Positions 18,262 through 26,583 are shown, numbered from the stretch's first letter. The stretch: 50,412 nucleotides of DNA from Vibrio fluminensis (GCF_015278125.1 NZ_JADILO010000032.1:1-50412), one strand, 5' to 3'. Made by a program: numbers and translations. Notes: a model not told the origin generated them from the letters alone.

Positions 18262-18681
18262 ATGTCTCACGAAGATGAATATCTATCAGTAGAAGAATTA
18301 ATTGAGATTCAAAAGGAAGAGACTCGCGATATTATCCAAGCATTGCTTGAAGATGGCAGTGATCCAGATGCGCTATACGAGATCGAGCATCATCTATTCG
18401 CTGAAGATTTCGACACGCTAGAAAAAGCGGTAGTTGAAGCATTCAAGATGGGTTTCGAAGTGTTAGAAGCTGAAGAAACTGAAGATGAAGATGGCAAAAA
18501 GCTACTTTGTTGTGACGCGACGATGGAATCTGTACTGAATGCAGAAGCGATCGATGCTCAAGTTGAAAAACTTGTCCACTTAGCTGAAAAATACGACATC
18601 ATCTACGATGGTTGGGGTACTTACTACGAAGGCGAAGACGCTCTGTACTCTGAAGAAGATGAAGACGATGAAGATTACTAA
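18262..18681 (+). CDS. rraB: Ribonuclease E inhibitor RraB
   Basis: Protein of 139 residues, strongly acidic, ending in a run of Glu/Asp. It binds RNase E and lowers its activity, altering the stability of a subset of mRNAs. Size, acidity and the C-terminal YDGWGTYYEG segment match the family. GGAG lies ten bases before the ATG. A terminator follows immediately, so it is probably monocistronic. Confidence 0.95.
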   Translation: MSHEDEYLSVEELIEIQKEETRDIIQALLEDGSDPDALYEIEHHLFAEDFDTLEKAVVEAFKMGFEVLEAEETEDEDGKKLLCCDATMESVLNAEAIDAQVEKLVHLAEKYDIIYDGWGTYYEGEDALYSEEDEDDEDY

Positions 18682-18712
18682 TCTGCGCGATTAGTATCGG
18701 AAACTGTTTTGC

Positions 18713-18741
18713 AAATACCAGCTTATCAAGCTGGTATTTTT
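18713..18741 (+). terminator. rraB terminator
   Basis: Perfect 12-bp stem (AAATACCAGCTT with AAGCTGGTATTT), loop ATC, followed by more T residues. Confidence 0.88.
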
Positions 18742-18817
18742 GTATTTAAGCGGTATCTATACTCACTTGTATTCACTATAATCTAGCGAATATTGATCTA
18801 GCGCAAGTTTGTATAAC

Positions 18818-19621
18818 ATGGAATTCTCTCTCGCCGGACTGTGGCAATTATCTCCGCTTACCGATCTCTCTATCCCACAAGACGATCTCTCTTTTCCTGC
18901 GCCGCTTAGTGAGGTATTGCCAAATATGCTCTCTGAAGCCGCCATTACGGAGCAAGAGTGGCATTTAATGCATGACATTGAAGTTGATGAAGCGATGTTG
19001 GCATTTCCTGCGGTGGATCTTGTGATTGGTGGGGTCGATTATTATGCCGAGGTGCGGGTTAATGGCGTGGCGGTGTTTGACTGTGATGGCACACAAGCGA
19101 TCTATAAGAAAGACGTGCGCCCCTATCTGCAATTAGGACGAAACCGCTTTGAAATCCTTTTTCTTCACCAAGATGACGACTGGCTGATTGATGAAGATGA
19201 AGTAGAGCAAGTATGCAGCTTGTGCGCTGGTGGGGAGTCAAAGCATGATGAGCGCATTGGTGTTTGGCAAGCGCCATATTTACAGTTTATTCGCCATGTA
19301 CGTTTAGATTACGTCGCGACGGAGCAAATTTGGCATCATGGGGGAGGCTGCGAGTTTAAGGTCGATCTCTATTACACCACTTATGCTGCAGGTCTTGTAT
19401 CGGCGTCAGTGAAATTCAATGGTATGACTTACCATCTGCCGATAGATGTACGAAATAACCATACCAGTGCACTGTTTCAAGTCGAAGCGCCGATCTACTT
19501 TGATGTTAATCAGCCCAACCCACAACATTTGTATCAATTGCAAGTGAGTTTGGATGGTCAAACTCGAGAGTATCAAGTGGGGCTGAGCGAAGATCTTTGC
19601 GCTCAGCACTATCCGGTGTAG
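18818..19621 (+). CDS. Stand-alone GH2 / beta-mannosidase-like sugar-binding protein without catalytic domain
   Basis: Protein of 267 residues, no signal peptide. Residues 1-165 follow the jelly-roll galactose-binding domain that opens family 2 glycoside hydrolases: MEFSLAGLWQL at the start, YYAEVRVNGVAVFD (75-88), LGRNRFEILFLH (106-117) and RIGVWQAPYLQF (146-157), the last matching the GIW segment of beta-mannosidases. Residues about 166-260 look like the following immunoglobulin-like domain. The TIM-barrel with catalytic glutamates is absent. An upstream in-frame TTG at 18809 is possible; I prefer the ATG. Neither has a good Shine-Dalgarno, and a TATAAT at 18777-18782 suggests a short leader. 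It may be a sugar-binding or regulatory relic. It converges on the next gene with 8 bases between stops. Confidence 0.75.
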   Translation: MEFSLAGLWQLSPLTDLSIPQDDLSFPAPLSEVLPNMLSEAAITEQEWHLMHDIEVDEAMLAFPAVDLVIGGVDYYAEVRVNGVAVFDCDGTQAIYKKDVRPYLQLGRNRFEILFLHQDDDWLIDEDEVEQVCSLCAGGESKHDERIGVWQAPYLQFIRHVRLDYVATEQIWHHGGGCEFKVDLYYTTYAAGLVSASVKFNGMTYHLPIDVRNNHTSALFQVEAPIYFDVNQPNPQHLYQLQVSLDGQTREYQVGLSEDLCAQHYPV

Positions 19622-19629
19622 CTCTAAGA

Positions 19630-20019
19630 TTAATGAGCACAAGCGATATTGAATTCACGCTCTTGTTTTCGTAACCATACTTTTTCATGGAAGTAGTACG
19701 CACACGTATTTATGGTTGGCTCAATCGCAGCCATGATACCACCAACAAAAGCATCTCCGGTTAGCAGATAAACCACACCAAATGCGACACTGAAGTGAAC
19801 GACAGCAAAGCTGGTTGTTTTGATTTTTGGATTACGAGCTAAGTTCTGCAGAGCGTGAGTCTTATTCCAAACTAATTCATGGAAGTAGAAGGCGACCGTG
19901 TTTACGCTTGGCTCAAGCATTGCAATCATACTACCAATCAAAATGTCACCAGTTAGTAGGTATGCAACGGTAAAAGCGATAGTAAAGTGAATGCTGGCAA
20001 AAGTAAGTGTCTTCTTCAT
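19630..20019 (-). CDS. Two-repeat DUF2061 membrane protein
   Basis: Protein of 129 residues built of two similar halves (about 3-51 and 67-115). Each has a hydrophobic segment, a Y-L-L-T-G-D motif (20-25, 84-89), a second hydrophobic segment and a terminal Y-F-H-E-x-V-W motif (45-51, 109-115). This is the DUF2061 pattern, giving about four membrane helices. Function is unknown. The ATG at 20019 starts the first repeat directly; an in-frame ATG at 20031 would add four residues, and neither has a clear ribosome binding site. It is separated from the UspA gene by a terminator, so it is probably expressed alone. Confidence 0.75.
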   Translation of the reverse strand: MKKTLTFASIHFTIAFTVAYLLTGDILIGSMIAMLEPSVNTVAFYFHELVWNKTHALQNLARNPKIKTTSFAVVHFSVAFGVVYLLTGDAFVGGIMAAIEPTINTCAYYFHEKVWLRKQEREFNIACAH

Positions 20020-20119
20020 AATCAATGTCATTAGTGGGTGACCATGATTTGATTATTGTCGATTTGTTTTGATAAAGATAATTGCTTAATTGTATTTATT
20101 TAATAGCTATTACCTATCA

Positions 20120-20144
20120 AAAAGGCGCTCAATGAGCGCCTTTT
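20120..20144 (-). terminator. Terminator of the TRAP-UspA operon
   Basis: AAAAGGCGCTC and GAGCGCCTTTT form an 11-bp stem with a 3-base loop. On the minus strand it ends in five T residues, fitting the end of the uspA transcript. Confidence 0.82.
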
Positions 20145-20176
20145 GTGTTTTAAATAAGTAGTTATTCACTACTAGA

Positions 20177-20614
20177 TTAACCCTGTGGTTTGATCACCAA
20201 CACGTTGACCGGTGACGCTTGAACTACTTTACTTGCCACAGAACCTAACACGGCTTTATCCAATTTGGATCGCTTATGGCTTGGCATAACGATCAAGTCT
20301 GCCGCGAGTTTGTCGGCATACTTTAAAATAGTCTTGTAAGCTTTACCTTCAGCGATATGGACTTTATACGCCACTTGGTCGCCAATTTGCTGCTTGGCAA
20401 ACTGGTTAAGCTGCTTCTCGACATCTTTTCTCATCACCTCGGCAGCATCTTTAGGGAAGTAGCTCGCCACCATAGGCATATGAATTCCAGGCAACACCGT
20501 CAGTAAGTGCAATTGAGCATTGGATTGCTTGGCATGCCAAATCGCAGTTTCAATTGCGCGATCAGAAAAACCATTTTCGTTTAAATCGACAGGTACAAGA
20601 ATCTGTTTATACAT
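20177..20614 (-). CDS. Universal stress protein (UspA family), TRAP-associated
   Basis: Single-domain Usp of 145 residues starting YKQILVPVDLNE and ending LGSVASKVVQASPVNVLVIKP. The nucleotide-binding consensus G-x2-G-x9-G-S/T is only partly kept: the two leading glycines read Pro and Lys in MPSHKRSKLDKAVLGSV, while the final Gly-Ser is present, so ATP binding may be altered. It is the third gene of the TRAP operon, 39 bases after the permease. A Usp (TeaD) is encoded with the ectoine TRAP transporter of Halomonas and modulates it, so a similar regulatory role is plausible. Start is ATG 20614, with GTG 20617 as an alternative. Confidence 0.88.
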   Translation of the reverse strand: MYKQILVPVDLNENGFSDRAIETAIWHAKQSNAQLHLLTVLPGIHMPMVASYFPKDAAEVMRKDVEKQLNQFAKQQIGDQVAYKVHIAEGKAYKTILKYADKLAADLIVMPSHKRSKLDKAVLGSVASKVVQASPVNVLVIKPQG

Positions 20615-20655
20615 CACTTTCTCTCTTTAAGGCTCCATCCTTGGAGCCTATCGGT

Positions 20656-23235
20656 TTAAGCGCTCAGCGATTCCTTACGAGCACGACGTTTCTGGTTGGC
20701 ACCAAGTGCGATGACAATCAATAGACATGGTAAGAATACCCACTCCTTCATCGGGCGATCGGCATCTTGTACGACATATTTAATTTGCCAATCGAAGTCA
20801 ATTCCGGAAGCTTCAGCAGGACTACCAAACTCGACCATATCGACAATCATCTTGCCTTCATTTTCAGTCAGCATCAGACCCATTGAGCTAATGCGTTCTT
20901 CTGCGCTAGCTGCATCATCTTCAAATGGTAGGCGAACGGTTTTCTCTACCATATCGCCCGCTAAAGTTTCTCCGGCAACGCGTAGTTCAAGTGTTTGACC
21001 CACATCGAGTTGCTCGGCAATCTGTGCAATCTCGGTACCCGGCGAATAAACTTTTGCTGGATAGATCATGTCCCACCAGAATCCTGGACGGAAAAATGAG
21101 AAGGTCAGTACTAATAGCAGGATGGTTTCCCACCACTTAGTGCGTGTAAACCACCAACCTTGTGTTGCTGCTGAGAAAAGCAGCATTGCAATGATCGAAG
21201 AGATGACGGTGAGTAATAAGTGCCACCAACTGTCAATCCCCATCATTAACAACTGAGTATTGAAGATAAACATAAACGGCAGAATCGCAGTACGGATATC
21301 GTAGGTAAAGCCTTGGATACCTGTACGAATCGGGTCGGATTTAGCAATCGCAGCCGCTGCAAAGGCCGCAAGCCCAACCGGTGGCGTGTCATCAGCCAAT
21401 ATGCCAAAGTAAAATACAAACAGATGTACGGCGATAAGTGGAATGATCAAACCATGTTGAGCCCCTAGTGTTACGATTACCGGAGCCATTAGGGTTGAAA
21501 CTACGATGTAGTTCGCTGTAGTAGGTAATCCCATACCGAGGATCAAACTGATCAGTGCGGTAAACAGCAGCATGAGAATCACGTTACCACCAGAGATAAA
21601 CTCCACGAATTCAGTCATCACTAAACCGATACCCGTCAGAGTTACCACGCCAACAACCGTACCAGCTGCCGCGGTTGCGACACCAATACCGATCATATTA
21701 CGTGCACCGGTAACTAAGCTTTCGGCTAAATCGATAAAGCCTTGTTTGGTTTGTTCACCGACATCACCGGTTTTTTCCATCATCGCCATGAGTGGGCGTT
21801 GAGTGATCAAAATAAAGATCATAAACACCGTAGCCCAGAATGCAGATAGACCTGGCGAGAAGCGTTCAACGGTTAGACACCAAACTAAAACCACAATTGG
21901 CAGTAGGTAGTGCAGGCCCGATTTTACTGTTGGACCGGGATCGGGTACTTCAGTAAGCTCGGCATCAATCTCAATGTTGCCCGCATCTGCGTATTTAGCA
22001 GACACTCGCAGCAGAGCAAGGTAGGCGACAAATAGTGCAACAGTCACTATTGGTGTTGCCGCATCGCCAAACACATCTTTCGTCCAGCCAATACCGTAGT
22101 AAACCACCGCACTGATCACGACTAGTCCTAAAATGGTGCCAGTAAATGAGAGTAAGTTTTGCAGTAGAGTCGGGTTATGACGGCGAGGTAAGCCAGTCAT
22201 ACCGGCTTTACAAGCTTCAAGGTGAACAATATAAATCAGTGCAATGTAAGAGATAAGCGCAGGTAAAAGTGCAGCTTTAATCACTTCAACATAGGAAATG
22301 CCGACATATTCGACCATTAAGAAAGCCGCCGCTCCCATAATTGGTGGGGTAAGCTGTCCATTGGTCGATGCTGCCACTTCAACAGCACCAGCTTTAGTTC
22401 CTGGGAAGCCAACGCGTTTCATCAATGGAATGGTGAAAGTACCGGTCGTCACCACGTTGGCAATTGAAGAGCCAGAAACTAAACCAGATAGTCCCGATGC
22501 CACAACCGCAGCTTTTGCTGGCCCCCCTTTCATATGACCCAGCATAGAAAAGGCAACTTTTATAAAGTACGCACCAGCACCCGCTCGCTCAAGCATCGCT
22601 CCGAAGAGGACAAATAAGAATACAAACGAAGTGGAAACACCAAGTGCAACGCCAAATACCCCTTCGGTGGTTAACCATAGGTGAGACATCGCTTTATTAA
22701 GACTCGCGCCTTTGTGTGCAATCACATCCGGCATGTGAGGGCCGGCAAAGGTATACAGCAGGAATACTGCCGCAACCACCATTAGCGGTGGGCCTAACGC
22801 ACGGCGTGTTGCTTCAAGTAGCAGGAGCATGCCTATCACTGCGACCACAATATCAGGTTGCGTAGGGGCGCCAGAACGTTCGGCTAATTGGGTATAGAAA
22901 ATATAAATATAGGCCGCAGAGAAACTACCTGCGAGTGCTAATACCCAATCAATAAGAGGGATACGATCACGCGGTGAGTTTTTCATTGCAGGGTAAGCGG
23001 TAAACGCTAAAAACACCGCAAACATCAGGTGAATCGAACGCGCTTCAGTGTCGTTAAGTACGCCAAAATTAAAAATAAACGGAAGTGGTGATGCGTACCA
23101 AAGTTGGAATAGAGACCAACATAGCGGAACAAACCATAGAATACGCCCTGAAATTCCCTTCGGTGAACGTGCCCCTGTATCGGCTTGGGCTACCATATCC
23201 TGCACATCTTGCGACGGTGTAGTAGTCTGCGTCAT
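20656..23235 (-). CDS. TRAP transporter permease, fused small and large membrane subunits (TAXI type)
   Basis: Protein of 859 residues. The N-terminal part (about 30-170) holds the 4-helix small-subunit unit and about 180-690 the 12-helix ion-coupled large subunit, with family motifs GLVSGSSIANVVTTGTFTIP, TNGQLTPPIMGAAAFLM and ILGMGLPTTANYI. The last ~170 residues form an extra region: two or more helices, then a soluble part with a PDZ-like GSPAEASGIDFDW segment and a final helix with a basic tail. This resembles the DUF3394 extension of fused TRAP permeases. It works with the TAXI receptor to import organic anions on a sodium or proton gradient. AAGGA lies nine bases before the ATG. Confidence 0.93.
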   Translation of the reverse strand: MTQTTTPSQDVQDMVAQADTGARSPKGISGRILWFVPLCWSLFQLWYASPLPFIFNFGVLNDTEARSIHLMFAVFLAFTAYPAMKNSPRDRIPLIDWVLALAGSFSAAYIYIFYTQLAERSGAPTQPDIVVAVIGMLLLLEATRRALGPPLMVVAAVFLLYTFAGPHMPDVIAHKGASLNKAMSHLWLTTEGVFGVALGVSTSFVFLFVLFGAMLERAGAGAYFIKVAFSMLGHMKGGPAKAAVVASGLSGLVSGSSIANVVTTGTFTIPLMKRVGFPGTKAGAVEVAASTNGQLTPPIMGAAAFLMVEYVGISYVEVIKAALLPALISYIALIYIVHLEACKAGMTGLPRRHNPTLLQNLLSFTGTILGLVVISAVVYYGIGWTKDVFGDAATPIVTVALFVAYLALLRVSAKYADAGNIEIDAELTEVPDPGPTVKSGLHYLLPIVVLVWCLTVERFSPGLSAFWATVFMIFILITQRPLMAMMEKTGDVGEQTKQGFIDLAESLVTGARNMIGIGVATAAAGTVVGVVTLTGIGLVMTEFVEFISGGNVILMLLFTALISLILGMGLPTTANYIVVSTLMAPVIVTLGAQHGLIIPLIAVHLFVFYFGILADDTPPVGLAAFAAAAIAKSDPIRTGIQGFTYDIRTAILPFMFIFNTQLLMMGIDSWWHLLLTVISSIIAMLLFSAATQGWWFTRTKWWETILLLVLTFSFFRPGFWWDMIYPAKVYSPGTEIAQIAEQLDVGQTLELRVAGETLAGDMVEKTVRLPFEDDAASAEERISSMGLMLTENEGKMIVDMVEFGSPAEASGIDFDWQIKYVVQDADRPMKEWVFLPCLLIVIALGANQKRRARKESLSA

Positions 23236-23401
23236 GGAGGTTATCCTTGTTATATTGGGTTCGTTTTTATTTATATAGAGCCTTACGCTTTTATCAGTGT
23301 AGCGACTGAGTCAGTGAAGCGCGGCAAAATTTGAATGTAAAAGGTCGGAGTTTCAGTTGTGAAACTCTAAAAGTATCTGGTGTAAATATCAGAGAGTAGT
23401 G

Positions 23402-23426
23402 GGCAAGGAGGGCGAACCTCCTTGCC
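23402..23426 (-). terminator. Strong hairpin between TAXI receptor and permease genes
   Basis: GGCAAGGAGG and CCTCCTTGCC form a perfect 10-bp GC-rich stem with a 5-base loop directly after the receptor stop. No T-run follows, so it most likely stabilises the receptor mRNA or reduces read-through, giving more receptor than permease. Confidence 0.7.
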
Positions 23427-23434
23427 GGTGTCGG

Positions 23435-24403
23435 TTACTTGATTAGACCAACTTCTTTGTAGTATTTCTCTGCACCTGGGTGTAGAGGAATTGAAAGACC
23501 AGCTTGCACCATGTCTTCTTTTTTAAGATTTGCGAACGCAGGGTGTAGACGTTTGAACGTGTCGAAGTTTTCAAACACGGCTTTAGCTACGTTATATGCA
23601 ATCTCGTCGGAAACTTTTGCTGTTGTTACCATCGTTGCCGCAACACCAAAGCTGTTTACGTCTTTATCTGTGCCACGGTACATGCCTGCAGGTACTGTGC
23701 TAAATGCGTAGTAAGGATTGTCTCCAACGATCTTGTCAATGGCTTCGCCAGTTGCAGGGATCAGTTTTGCATCACATGACGTGGTCGCTTCTTTGATTGA
23801 TCCATTTGGGTGGCCAACCACATAAACAAACGCATCAATCTTATTGTCACAAAGTGCTTGTGAACGCTCAGAGCCTTTTAGCTCAGAGGCAAGTTTAAAG
23901 CTGTCATTTGTCCAACCAAGAGCATCCATTACAACGCCCATAGTCGCACGGTCGCCCGAACCAGGGTTACCAATATTGACACGTTTACCTGCTAGATCTG
24001 AAACGTTTTCAATGCCTGAGTCAGAGCGAGCGATAATATTGAACGGTTCGGTATGTAGGGAGAACACTGCACGCAGGTCTTTGTATGGACCTTGATCAGC
24101 AAACTTGCTCGTACCGTTGTAACCGTGGTACTGCCAATCAGACTGAACGATACCGAAGTCCAACTCACCAGCACGAATGGTATTAACGTTATAGATAGAA
24201 CCGCCAGTGGATTCTACTGAACAGCGAATGTTGTGTTCTTTACGACCTTTGTTAACAAGCTTACAAATTGCACCGCCAGTAGGGTAGTAAACACCAGTTA
24301 CCGAACCAGTACCGATGGTAATAAACTCTTGCGCGTTTACTGCACCCGCACCCATAACTGCTGCTGCGATTGCGCCAGCTTGAATAAGTTTGTTAAATGC
24401 CAT
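23435..24403 (-). CDS. TAXI family TRAP transporter solute receptor
   Basis: Periplasmic binding protein of 322 residues with a signal peptide (cleavage near MGAGAVNA, residue 24). The mature protein begins QEFITIGTGSVTGVYYPTGG, the TAXI signature, and contains GKRVNIGNPGSGDRATM near 142-158. TAXI receptors characterised so far bind small carboxylates such as glutamate or 2-oxoglutarate; the ligand here is not readable from sequence. AAGGAAGG lies before the ATG. First gene of the receptor-permease-UspA operon, with a 5' region that carries a perfect CRP-site match. Confidence 0.94.
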   Translation of the reverse strand: MAFNKLIQAGAIAAAVMGAGAVNAQEFITIGTGSVTGVYYPTGGAICKLVNKGRKEHNIRCSVESTGGSIYNVNTIRAGELDFGIVQSDWQYHGYNGTSKFADQGPYKDLRAVFSLHTEPFNIIARSDSGIENVSDLAGKRVNIGNPGSGDRATMGVVMDALGWTNDSFKLASELKGSERSQALCDNKIDAFVYVVGHPNGSIKEATTSCDAKLIPATGEAIDKIVGDNPYYAFSTVPAGMYRGTDKDVNSFGVAATMVTTAKVSDEIAYNVAKAVFENFDTFKRLHPAFANLKKEDMVQAGLSIPLHPGAEKYYKEVGLIK

Positions 24404-24734
24404 GAATGTTCCTTCCTTTATTCATTATTAGTCCTTCAGCAAGTATATCTGCTAAAAGAGTTTCCTATTTGGGAAACGGCATCTTTTTCAATCCTTTTGT
24501 TGAAAAAGTTGATAAATGATATCAAAAAACCGCAGATAATTACATGATTGTTAAAAAAAATAGCAAAAATAGCTAGTCGTTGCGGAGGGTGTATATTCTG
24601 CCATAGCAGGAAAAGTTCTTTTTACTCAGTCAGTTAAAATAATTGAGAGTTAGATCGGGGTTTTGACTAAGTTGTGAAATAAATCACACCTAAAAATAGA
24701 TGTGATTAATCGTTTATGCTGCCGAGAGTCTATT
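24404..24734. other. 331-base regulatory gap upstream of the TRAP operon
   Basis: No credible gene. On the minus strand it runs from the end of argR to the TAXI start and contains a CRP site (24673-24688), then two hairpins near the start codon: CTTTTTCAA/TTGAAAAAG (24483-24508) and GTTTCC/GGAAAC (24460-24477). A weak inverted repeat at about 24683-24706 (TCACA...TGTGA) may be the argR end signal. Confidence 0.6.
24673..24688. promoter_or_regulatory. CRP-cAMP binding site
   Basis: TGTGA-AATAAA-TCACA matches the CRP consensus at all ten conserved positions. The site lies after the argR stop and 270 bases upstream of the TAXI start, so it most likely activates the TRAP operon. Confidence 0.8.
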
Positions 24735-25205
24735 CTAGCCTGCGTATTCAAATAGCTCACAGACGGATTTAAATAGTTGCTCGGTAGAAATAGAGAGGGT
24801 TGGGGTAATGAATATAGTATCGTCACCCGCAACAACACCCAGAATACCCTCAGATTTACCGAGAGAGTCGAGTAGGCGAGCGATAAGTTGTGCAGCCCCT
24901 GGACCAGTATGAATGACTACTAATGCAGCGTTGTAATCAACATCTAATACTAACTCGCGTAGTGAGCTTGAAACTGTTGGTACGCCAAGTTCTGCCGGTA
25001 AGCAGTAAACCATTTCCATTTTGGCATTACGCGTGCGTACTGCGCCGAATTTGGTCAACATACGAGAGACTTTAGATTGGTTAATATTCTCAAATCCTTC
25101 GTTTTTCAACGCTTCAACGATGTCGCCTTGTGAGCCAAAGCGCTCTTCTTTTAATAAGGCTTTAAAAGCACGTACGAGGTTATCTTGTTTTTCGGTATGA
25201 CGCAT
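24735..25205 (-). CDS. argR: Arginine repressor ArgR
   Basis: Protein of 156 residues, full length. The N-terminal winged helix-turn-helix (about 1-75, with QSKVSRMLTKFGAVRTRNAK) binds ARG boxes. The C-terminal domain (about 82-150, with HTGPGAAQLIARLLD and GVVAGDDTIFI) forms the arginine-binding hexamer. It is divergent from mdh, as in many gammaproteobacteria. A probable target operator lies upstream of argF in this window. Confidence 0.97.
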   Translation of the reverse strand: MRHTEKQDNLVRAFKALLKEERFGSQGDIVEALKNEGFENINQSKVSRMLTKFGAVRTRNAKMEMVYCLPAELGVPTVSSSLRELVLDVDYNAALVVIHTGPGAAQLIARLLDSLGKSEGILGVVAGDDTIFITPTLSISTEQLFKSVCELFEYAG

Positions 25206-25540
25206 AGTTCTCTATTTAACTCGCAACACTAAATTAAGTGCATAGTTTCGCATAATCATGCATTTTTCGCTAGTTAGTGGCGGAAAATAAGTTGAGAGTG
25301 TGACGGGAATAATGGCTGTGTTTGTTGACACTACTATTAGTTAAAACCTTGCTATTTAAAGGGATTGTCATGATATTATCGGTTTCCTTTTGTAGCACGA
25401 AAAACGCGAGTTGCGTGGCGTCGCAAAGCTGAAGTTAAATAATTGTAATTGGAAGTTAAATACTATAGCTTGAACGACAGAACTGTTTACAAATTACCCT
25501 ACCAAAATATAGAAGAGACTACCTCTCAAGGAGAACTACG
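25206..25540. other. 335-base divergent argR/mdh promoter region
   Basis: No gene seen. TTGACA at 25325-25330 is a candidate -35 box toward mdh but lacks a good -10 at 16-18 bases. Close to argR, two TGCAT half-sites (about 25239 and 25258) vaguely resemble ARG-box halves and could support autoregulation, but the match is weak. AAGGAG lies directly before the mdh start. Confidence 0.4.
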
Positions 25541-26476
25541 ATGAAAGTAGCCGTAATTGGTGCCGCTGGTGGCATCGGTCAAGCCCTAGCCCTACTACTT
25601 AAAAATCGCCTTCCTGCAGGCTCAGATTTAGCTCTTTATGATATTGCGCCAGTAACACCAGGTGTTGCTGCGGATCTTAGTCATATACCAACACCAGTTT
25701 CGATCAAAGGTTATGCCGGTGAAGATCCTACGCCAGCACTTGAAGGTGCTGACGTAGTACTTATCTCTGCGGGTGTTGCTCGTAAACCAGGTATGGATCG
25801 TGCGGATCTTTTCAATGTCAATGCGGGTATCGTGAAAGCATTGGCAGAAAAAATTGCGGTTGTATGTCCAACAGCATGTATCGGTATCATTACGAACCCT
25901 GTAAACACCACAGTGCCAATCGCTGCTGAAGTGTTGAAAAAGGCAGGTGTTTATGACAAGCGCAAACTATTCGGCGTGACAACCCTTGATGTCATTCGTT
26001 CTGAAACTTTTGTTGCTGAGCTAAAAGATAAAGATCCAGGCGATGTGCGTGTGCCTGTGATTGGTGGTCACTCTGGTGTGACAATTCTGCCACTACTTTC
26101 TCAAGTTGAAGGTGTTGAGTTTACGGCTGAAGAAGTAGAAGCGCTAACGAAACGTATTCAAAACGCAGGTACTGAAGTGGTTGAAGCGAAAGCGGGCGGC
26201 GGTTCTGCAACGCTATCTATGGGTCAAGCCGCTTGTCGCTTTGGCCTAGCACTGGTTCGCGCGCTTCAAGGTGAAGAAGGCGTAGTTGAGTGTGCTTACG
26301 TAGAAGGTGCTGGTGAACATGCGCCATTCTTCGCTCAACCAGTGAAACTAGGTAAAGACGGTGTTGAAGAAGTACTGAGTTACGGTGAACTGAGTGCTTA
26401 CGAAAAAGCGGCACTGGATGGCATGCTAGAAACCCTAAGCGGTGATATTCAAGTTGGCGTCGATTTCGCTAAGTAA
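25541..26476 (+). CDS. mdh: Malate dehydrogenase (NAD)
   Basis: Protein of 311 residues, the length of enterobacterial Mdh. It interconverts malate and oxaloacetate in the TCA cycle. The Rossmann motif GAAGGIG is at 7-13, substrate arginines at 81, 87 and 153, and the catalytic Asp150-His177 pair in TTLDVIR and GGHSG. AAGGAG precedes the ATG. A terminator follows at once. Confidence 0.98.
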   Translation: MKVAVIGAAGGIGQALALLLKNRLPAGSDLALYDIAPVTPGVAADLSHIPTPVSIKGYAGEDPTPALEGADVVLISAGVARKPGMDRADLFNVNAGIVKALAEKIAVVCPTACIGIITNPVNTTVPIAAEVLKKAGVYDKRKLFGVTTLDVIRSETFVAELKDKDPGDVRVPVIGGHSGVTILPLLSQVEGVEFTAEEVEALTKRIQNAGTEVVEAKAGGGSATLSMGQAACRFGLALVRALQGEEGVVECAYVEGAGEHAPFFAQPVKLGKDGVEEVLSYGELSAYEKAALDGMLETLSGDIQVGVDFAK

Positions 26477-26500
26477 TTTGACCTCGCTTAACTGATAGTA

Positions 26501-26528
26501 AAAAGCCGATAGAGATATCGGCTTTTTT
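26501..26528 (+). terminator. mdh terminator
   Basis: AAAAGCCGATA and TATCGGCTTTT form an 11-bp stem with a GAGA loop and a T-tail. Confidence 0.9.
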
Positions 26529-26583
26529 GATCTTTGCCCAAATACGTGCCGTACTTAAACCGAGGTTTCACAGGAGATGCGAT

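Noticed and set aside
18713..18741. Possible CRISPR or integron-type repeats among the many hairpins
   Set aside because: The palindromes in this window are single-copy terminators with T-tails; there are no regularly spaced repeats or integron attC-like elements, and no cas or integrase genes.
25230..25275. ARG boxes for argR autoregulation
   Set aside because: TGCAT half-sites are present, but the best 18-base alignment matches only about half of the conserved positions, so I do not call an operator.
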